Assembly (NCBI GenBank): GCA_023391875.1
Contig: JAEWAB010000007.1
Location: forward strand, 35,484-99,483
Length of the DNA stretch: 64,000 nucleotides
From: Bacillota bacterium
Lineage (GTDB): Bacteria; Bacillota; Clostridia; Oscillospirales; Ruminococcaceae
Direction: 5' to 3'
Shown: positions 59,249 to 64,000 of the stretch, piece after piece
Numbering within the stretch: position 1 is the stretch's first letter
How the letters are laid out: each line of letters begins with the position of its first letter
Made by a program: the position numbers and the translations under genes
The notes under the pieces: generated by a model
Told to the model about the DNA's origin: nothing
Databases searched by the model: none
The model's input: the letters and a program-made list of their open reading frames with translations, nothing else

Positions 59249-60967
59249 ATGCTGCAAATTATTTTGATATTGGCAATATTCGTTGCCCTTATTATTCCCA
59301 CAGGAAAATACTTATATCATATTGCGGTATGTCAGCACACATTTGCCGATCCGGTATTCAATCGGGTGGACAACGTGATTTACCGTGTATGCGGTATTGA
59401 TAAAAAAGAAATGAATTGGAAGCAGTATGCTATAGCAATGCTTGCTACAAACGCAATCATGGTGCTTGTTGGATACCTGATTCTGAGGATTCAATCCCTT
59501 CCGATCTTAAACCCTAATGGCATCGGCGGGATGGAACCCACCCTGTCATTTAATACTATCATTAGTTTTATGACCAATACAAACCTTCAGCACTATTCCG
59601 GAGAATCCGGGCTTTCGTATCTGAGCCAGATGCTGGTGATTATCTTTATGATGTTTACCTCCGCGGCTACCGGTTTTTCCGTCGCCATGGCCTTTGTGCG
59701 CGGACTTGCCGGAAAGGCAAAGACCGTGGGAAACTTTTATGTCGATCTCATCCGGATTACGACACGGGTTTTGCTGCCGCTTTCACTTTTGGTTGGCTTA
59801 ATTTTGGTTTCTCAGGGAACCCCACAGAACTTGGCTGCCAATATCACCGTACAGACTATTGAGGGGAAATTTCAGGATATTGCGATGGGCCCGATAGCTG
59901 CTCTCGAATCAATCAAACACTTAGGAACAAACGGCGGCGGATTTCTCGGTGCCAACTCGGCAACACCGCTTGAAAACCCCAACATTATTACCAATATAGT
60001 CGAAATGCTTTCCATGATGCTGCTCCCGGGAGCCTGTGTGATAGCGTTTGGGCATATGGTGCGCAACCGTAAGAAGGAAACGAAAGATAGTAAAGAAAGA
60101 AAGATTCTGATCGGCAGCGAGGCAAAGCCGATTTTTGCGGTAATGTCTATCATCTTTGTAATTGGTCTGGCCATATGCTTCGCATCAGAAAGCGCCGGCA
60201 ATCCTATCCTTGAAAAAGCCGGATTAAGCCAGAGCATGGGCAGTATGGAAGGTAAGGAAGTTCGATTTGGCATTGCACAGTCGGCAATGTTCACGACAGT
60301 CACCACTGCCTTTACGACCGGCACCGTCAATAATATGCACGACACCCTTACCCCATTAGGCGGAGCCGTTCCGCTGATGAACATGATGCTGAACGTTGTA
60401 TTCGGCGGCAAGGGCGTCGGACTGATGAATATGATTTTGTATGCAATCCTTGCCGTATTCATCTGTGGGCTGATGATTGGTCGTACGCCTGAATATCTGG
60501 GCAAAAAAATTGAAGGAAAAGAAATGAAGCTCACGGCACTGGGTATCATTATTCATCCTCTGCTGATACTGGCTTTTTCGGCATTAGCCGTCGCTTTACC
60601 GGCCGGGCTGGCGGGCATCACCAATCCGGGGCACCACGGTCTGACACAGGTGCTGTATGAGTACGGATCCGCGGCAGCCAACAATGGCTCCGGTTTTGAG
60701 GGTTTGGGAGACAACACGTATTTTTGGAATATCACAACCGGGCTGGTTATGTTCTTCGGCCGCTATCTGTCCATCATTATTCAGCTTGCCATTGCTGGCT
60801 CGCTGTTAGCCAAACAGTCGGTCAGCGAATCCATCGGTACATTAAAGACCGATACAAGGACATTTACGATCTCTCTGCTTATGGTGGTAATGATTATTGC
60901 TGCATTAACATTTTTCCCGGCGATGGTTCTTGGCCCGGTAGCGGAACATTTAACGCTGTGGAGTTAA
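59249..60967 (+). CDS. kdpA: Potassium-transporting ATPase subunit KdpA
   Basis: 572 residues, about ten membrane helices. The selectivity-filter segments include SFMTNTNLQHYSGES, GTNGGGFLGANSATP, and TGTVNNMHDTLTPLGG, as expected of the channel-like subunit that binds K+. ATG with AAAGGCGGAG. Part of kdpFABC; 13 bases before kdpB. Confidence 0.95.
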   Translation: MLQIILILAIFVALIIPTGKYLYHIAVCQHTFADPVFNRVDNVIYRVCGIDKKEMNWKQYAIAMLATNAIMVLVGYLILRIQSLPILNPNGIGGMEPTLSFNTIISFMTNTNLQHYSGESGLSYLSQMLVIIFMMFTSAATGFSVAMAFVRGLAGKAKTVGNFYVDLIRITTRVLLPLSLLVGLILVSQGTPQNLAANITVQTIEGKFQDIAMGPIAALESIKHLGTNGGGFLGANSATPLENPNIITNIVEMLSMMLLPGACVIAFGHMVRNRKKETKDSKERKILIGSEAKPIFAVMSIIFVIGLAICFASESAGNPILEKAGLSQSMGSMEGKEVRFGIAQSAMFTTVTTAFTTGTVNNMHDTLTPLGGAVPLMNMMLNVVFGGKGVGLMNMILYAILAVFICGLMIGRTPEYLGKKIEGKEMKLTALGIIIHPLLILAFSALAVALPAGLAGITNPGHHGLTQVLYEYGSAAANNGSGFEGLGDNTYFWNITTGLVMFFGRYLSIIIQLAIAGSLLAKQSVSESIGTLKTDTRTFTISLLMVVMIIAALTFFPAMVLGPVAEHLTLWS

Positions 60968-60980
60968 GGAGGGTATTTTC

Positions 60981-63035
60981 ATGAGTAAAGAATCAAAAAC
61001 AAAATTTATTACGCAAGATATTTTAAGATCCTCCATTAAAGGAGCATTTACAAAACTAAACCCACGATACATGATGAAAAATCCCGTCATGTTTGTGGTT
61101 GAGATAGGCTTTGCCATAACACTGCTGCTTTGCTTTTTACCGAATATCTTTGGTGATGTAGGCAACAACCTGAGGTTGTACAACGGCATCGTATCTTTCA
61201 TCCTTTTAATCACCGTACTCTTTGCGAACTTTGCGGAAGCAGTTGCGGAAGGTCGAGGAAAAGCACAGGCACAAAGCCTGAAAAAGACCCAAAAAGACAT
61301 GCAGGCCCGTATTTTGAGCGATGACGGAAGAGAAACCGTCGTGAGTGCAAGTATTCTGAAAAAAGGGAACATCGTTCTGGTAAAAGCCGGTGAAATCATT
61401 CCAAATGACGGTGAAGTCATCGAGGGTATCGCCTCGGTTGACGAATCCGCCATCACCGGAGAATCCGCGCCTGTATTAAAGGAAAGCGGTGGCGATTTTG
61501 CATCTGTCACCGGTGGAACAACCGTAGTAAGCGACTGGCTGAAAATCGAGATTACATCAAATCCGGGAGAGTCTTTTCTCGATAAAATGATTTCTTTGGT
61601 AGAAGGTGCTTCCCGTAAGAAAACACCGAATGAAATCGCGTTAAACACCCTGCTGGTAAGCCTGACCATCATCTTTTTGATTGTCATTGTTACCTTATAT
61701 CCCATCGCGGTTTACAGCGGTGTCCGGCTGCAGATTTCTACACTGATTGCTCTGACTGTCTGTCTGATTCCCACGACCATTGGCGGCCTGCTCTCGGCCA
61801 TAGGCATCGCCGGCATGGATCGTGTTACGCGCTTTAATGTCATTGCCATGTCAGGAAAGGCAGTCGAGGCCTGCGGTGATGTGGATACGATGATTCTGGA
61901 TAAGACCGGAACCATTACTTACGGAAACCGTATGGCTTCCAAATTTATTCCGGTAGGAAACGCAAGCGAACAGGACTTGATCCGATATGCCGTCATCAGT
62001 TCCTTGAAAGACGATACCCCTGAAGGGAAATCGGTGGTAGCGCTTGGAGAGCAGTTGAGCGGAAAGCGTCAGGAAGCGATACCAGATGCAGAGTTCATTG
62101 AATTTACGGCGCAAACACGCATGAGTGGTGTTAATCTTCCGGATGGTACAAGAATACGTAAAGGTGCATACGATGCGATTCAAAAATATATTCATGAGCT
62201 TGGAGGCCCGATCCCGCAGGATTTAGAGACCAGGGTCAATGAGGTTTCCAAACTGGGTGGTACTCCGCTTGTGGTTTGTGCAGGGAATCGGATTTTTGGG
62301 GCCATTTACCTGAAAGATACCATCAAACAGGGACTTGTGGAACGGTTTGCAAGGCTTCGTGCAATTGGCATTAAAACAATCATGTGTACCGGTGATAATC
62401 CGCTGACTGCGGCCACAATCGCTCAGGAAGCCGGAGTAGACAGCTTTATTGCCGAATGTAAGCCGGAAGACAAGATTAAGGCCATCAAGGCCGAACAGTC
62501 TGAAGGCAAGGTAGTGGCAATGACCGGTGACGGCACAAACGATGCGCCGGCACTCGCGCAGGCAGATGTCGGAATTGCGATGAACAGCGGAACTTCGGCT
62601 GCCAAAGAAGCGGCAAATATGGTTGATTTGGATTCCGACCCCACGAAAATACTTGATGTGGTGGAAATCGGCAAACAGCTTTTGATTACACGCGGTTCCC
62701 TGACAACCTTCAGTATTGCCAATGACGTTGCCAAGTATTTCGCGATTATCCCTGCGATGTTTATGGCGGTTATTCCGCAAATGCGGATGCTTAATATCAT
62801 GGCGCTGTCTACTCCTTACAGTGCAATCCTCTCCGCTTTGATTTTTAACGCCATCATCATCCCCTGCCTGATTCCCCTTGCAATGAAAGGTGTTAAGTAT
62901 AAACCGCAGCGCTCGGAGAAGATGCTGTCTCATAATATGTTGATTTATGGGCTTGGAGGCATTGCTGCCCCCTTTGTAGGCATAAAAATCATTGATTTGA
63001 TCATCACCCCATTGTTAGCGGTTTTCGGGCTATAG
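60981..63035 (+). CDS. kdpB: Potassium-transporting ATPase subunit KdpB
   Basis: 684 residues, P-type ATPase subunit. TGES in the actuator domain, phosphorylation site D307 in ILDKTGTITYG (the same number as in E. coli KdpB), GDGTNDAPAL in the hinge, and membrane helices with the kdpB-type CLIPTTIGGLLSAIG. It hydrolyses ATP to drive K+ uptake by KdpA. ATG with AAGGAGGG. Confidence 0.95.
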   Translation: MSKESKTKFITQDILRSSIKGAFTKLNPRYMMKNPVMFVVEIGFAITLLLCFLPNIFGDVGNNLRLYNGIVSFILLITVLFANFAEAVAEGRGKAQAQSLKKTQKDMQARILSDDGRETVVSASILKKGNIVLVKAGEIIPNDGEVIEGIASVDESAITGESAPVLKESGGDFASVTGGTTVVSDWLKIEITSNPGESFLDKMISLVEGASRKKTPNEIALNTLLVSLTIIFLIVIVTLYPIAVYSGVRLQISTLIALTVCLIPTTIGGLLSAIGIAGMDRVTRFNVIAMSGKAVEACGDVDTMILDKTGTITYGNRMASKFIPVGNASEQDLIRYAVISSLKDDTPEGKSVVALGEQLSGKRQEAIPDAEFIEFTAQTRMSGVNLPDGTRIRKGAYDAIQKYIHELGGPIPQDLETRVNEVSKLGGTPLVVCAGNRIFGAIYLKDTIKQGLVERFARLRAIGIKTIMCTGDNPLTAATIAQEAGVDSFIAECKPEDKIKAIKAEQSEGKVVAMTGDGTNDAPALAQADVGIAMNSGTSAAKEAANMVDLDSDPTKILDVVEIGKQLLITRGSLTTFSIANDVAKYFAIIPAMFMAVIPQMRMLNIMALSTPYSAILSALIFNAIIIPCLIPLAMKGVKYKPQRSEKMLSHNMLIYGLGGIAAPFVGIKIIDLIITPLLAVFGL

Positions 63036-63097
63036 CGGGAGGTCAATGGGATTATAATGTCGGCAACGCTTTTTAAATAAGAATAGGAGGTTTCGTA

Positions 63098-63733
63098 ATG
63101 AGCAAATTTTTAAAAGGAATAAAGAAACCGTTTTTGGTGACAATAGCGCTGCTTCTGATATGCGGATTGGCTTACCCCCTGCTGCTTACGGGAATCAGCC
63201 AAGTAATCTTTCCAAAGCAGGCCAATGGCAGTGTGCTTACCGCCGACGGCAAGGCGGTCGGCTCTGTACTCGTGGGGCAGGATTTTACCGATGCACGTTT
63301 TATGAAATGCCGTCCGTCTGCAGTAAATTACAATACCTATACACAGGAGGATAAGGAAAGCGGCAACTACACCGGCGTTGGTTCCGGTTCCAAAAACTAT
63401 GCGCCGACCAATCCGGAGCTGGCCAAGCGTGTAGAAGCTGACATAGCAAAGTTTTTGGAGGCAAATCCGTCTGTGAAGAAAGAGGATATTCCTACCGATT
63501 TATTAACGGCATCCGGCTCCGGCCTTGACCCCCATATCAGCCCTGAATCAGCCGAAGTCCAAATTCCGGCATTGGCCACGGCAACCGGTTTATCAGAGGA
63601 TAGGTTGAAGGAGATCATAAAGGAGAATTCACAAGGGAAATGGCTTGGAATATTCGGTGAAGATACTGTTAATGTGTTGAAAGTGAACCTGCAAATTGCT
63701 AAAGAGCTGAATCTGGTGAAGGATGCAGATTAA
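63098..63733 (+). CDS. kdpC: Potassium-transporting ATPase subunit KdpC
   Basis: 211 residues, slightly longer than E. coli KdpC. One N-terminal membrane helix (LVTIALLLICGLAYPLLLTG) and an extracytoplasmic domain with RPSAVNYNTY and SGSGLDPHISPESAEVQIP. It stabilises the complex and raises the affinity. ATG with AGGAGG. Last gene of the operon. Confidence 0.93.
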   Translation: MSKFLKGIKKPFLVTIALLLICGLAYPLLLTGISQVIFPKQANGSVLTADGKAVGSVLVGQDFTDARFMKCRPSAVNYNTYTQEDKESGNYTGVGSGSKNYAPTNPELAKRVEADIAKFLEANPSVKKEDIPTDLLTASGSGLDPHISPESAEVQIPALATATGLSEDRLKEIIKENSQGKWLGIFGEDTVNVLKVNLQIAKELNLVKDAD

Positions 63734-63765
63734 TATTTCGGTGTTGTTATAACACCTTAACATTA

Positions 63766-63811
63766 AAAAAGACATTGGAAGGCGAAAGTTTTTTTGCCCT
63801 TCAATGTCTTC
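63766..63811 (+). terminator. Terminator of kdpFABC
   Basis: AAGACATTG(G)AAGG... pairs with ...CCTTCAATGTCTT around a loop that includes TTTTTTT; stem about 13 bp with one bulge. A smaller GGTGTT/AACACC hairpin lies just before it. Confidence 0.5.
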
Positions 63812-63888
63812 CATGGCGGTATCCAGCGTTGAACTGCACCACGAAAAACGAACATAGAAAAAGCCTCCAGTCGTGGAGATGGTATAAT

Positions 63889-64000
63889 AAACTGGACACC
63901 AAGAAAAGCGCGAAAGGTGAACCCAGTTTATGAAGAGAGCAGTTTACGACAAGCAGTTTAAGATGGCAGCAGTTAAGATGGCGCAAGTGGAGGATAAGTC
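63889..64000 (+). mobile_element. Left end of an IS3-type insertion sequence, cut by window edge
   Basis: A subterminal hairpin AAACTGGACACC ... GGTGAACCCAGTTT (about 63890-63929) directly precedes a transposase start. Such ends with TGGACACC are seen in IS3-like elements. The exact tip and target duplication cannot be set without the other end. Confidence 0.5.
63930..64000 (+). CDS. IS3-type transposase OrfA, partial
   Basis: The first 23 codons, MKRAVYDKQFKMAAVKMAQV then EDK, are typical of an IS3-family OrfA helix-turn-helix protein. The gene runs off the window. It differs from the truncated OrfA at 53.8 kb, so two element types are present. Confidence 0.7.
   Translation, partial: MKRAVYDKQFKMAAVKMAQVEDK

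Overview
The window reads as a chromosome segment of an anaerobic, spore-forming Clostridia-type Firmicute of medium GC content. I would guess the Oscillospiraceae/Ruminococcaceae neighbourhood, but the species is not identifiable by eye. Pointers are BclA-type collagen-like proteins (known from exosporia), a [FeFe]-hydrogenase-like protein, a free-standing CheX, a bacteriohemerythrin, strong Shine-Dalgarno sites, many TTG/GTG starts and carbohydrate-uptake cassettes with YesM/YesN-type regulation. No rRNA, tRNA or CRISPR array was seen.

Layout. 1-1.2 kb: an ArsR-type repressor with a perfect 20-bp palindrome in its promoter, then a DinB-like protein. 1.37-7.6 kb: a surface-glycoprotein locus with two collagen-like proteins, the second carrying about 59 copies of a 27-bp unit between two globular domains, followed by two paralogous GT2-TPR glycosyltransferases. 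7.8-8.7 kb: cheX and bacteriohemerythrin in one overlapping unit. 8.8-11.4 kb: a MocR regulator divergent from an aldo/keto reductase. 11.5-12.0 kb: the scar of a deleted sugar ABC permease. 12.1-17.4 kb: a NagZ-like lipoprotein, a YhbD regulator with a bactofilin, a ThuA-like protein and a pyridoxamine-kinase-like protein. 17.5-21.5 kb: a glycerate unit (glycerate kinase, GntP permease, CdaR regulator). 21.6-23.2 kb: a repeated regulatory-looking element in front of a hydrogenase-like gene with group-B-like motifs. 23.3-26.5 kb: small or unknown genes and an SDR oxidoreductase. 26.7-29.8 kb: cadmium/zinc/lead resistance (CadC-type regulator, HMA metallochaperone, CadA ATPase) with two matching operators. 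29.8-30.2 kb: a MITE-like element and a glpP remnant.

30.2-41.2 kb (minus strand): a domain-swapped GH3 beta-glucosidase in an atypical segment, then a YesM/YesN two-component system, a sugar ABC transporter and a GH5 enzyme. This suggests uptake of beta-glucan oligosaccharides followed by intracellular cleavage. 41.4-43.1 kb: a GyrI-like effector-binding protein and an MGT-type glycosyltransferase. 43.6-53.8 kb: a second sugar ABC system (plus strand) with GH66, AraC, a GH125-like (alpha/alpha)6 enzyme and a GH65 phosphorylase. All three enzymes lack signal peptides, so I infer import of alpha-1,6-rich glucan oligosaccharides and intracellular breakdown. The GH65 gene has lost its normal 3' end next to insertion-sequence debris. 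54.3-63.7 kb: a potassium locus with two single-domain TrkA-N proteins divergent from kdpDE, a 30-residue membrane peptide, kdpF and kdpABC. 63.9 kb to the edge: the start of an IS3-type transposase.

The most unusual items are the collagen/glycosyltransferase locus with its internal 27-bp-register duplications, the two ~95-bp repeats before the hydrogenase gene, the cytoplasmic GH66/GH125-like/GH65 cassette, and the split TrkA pair facing kdpDE across direct and inverted TCTTAAT boxes.
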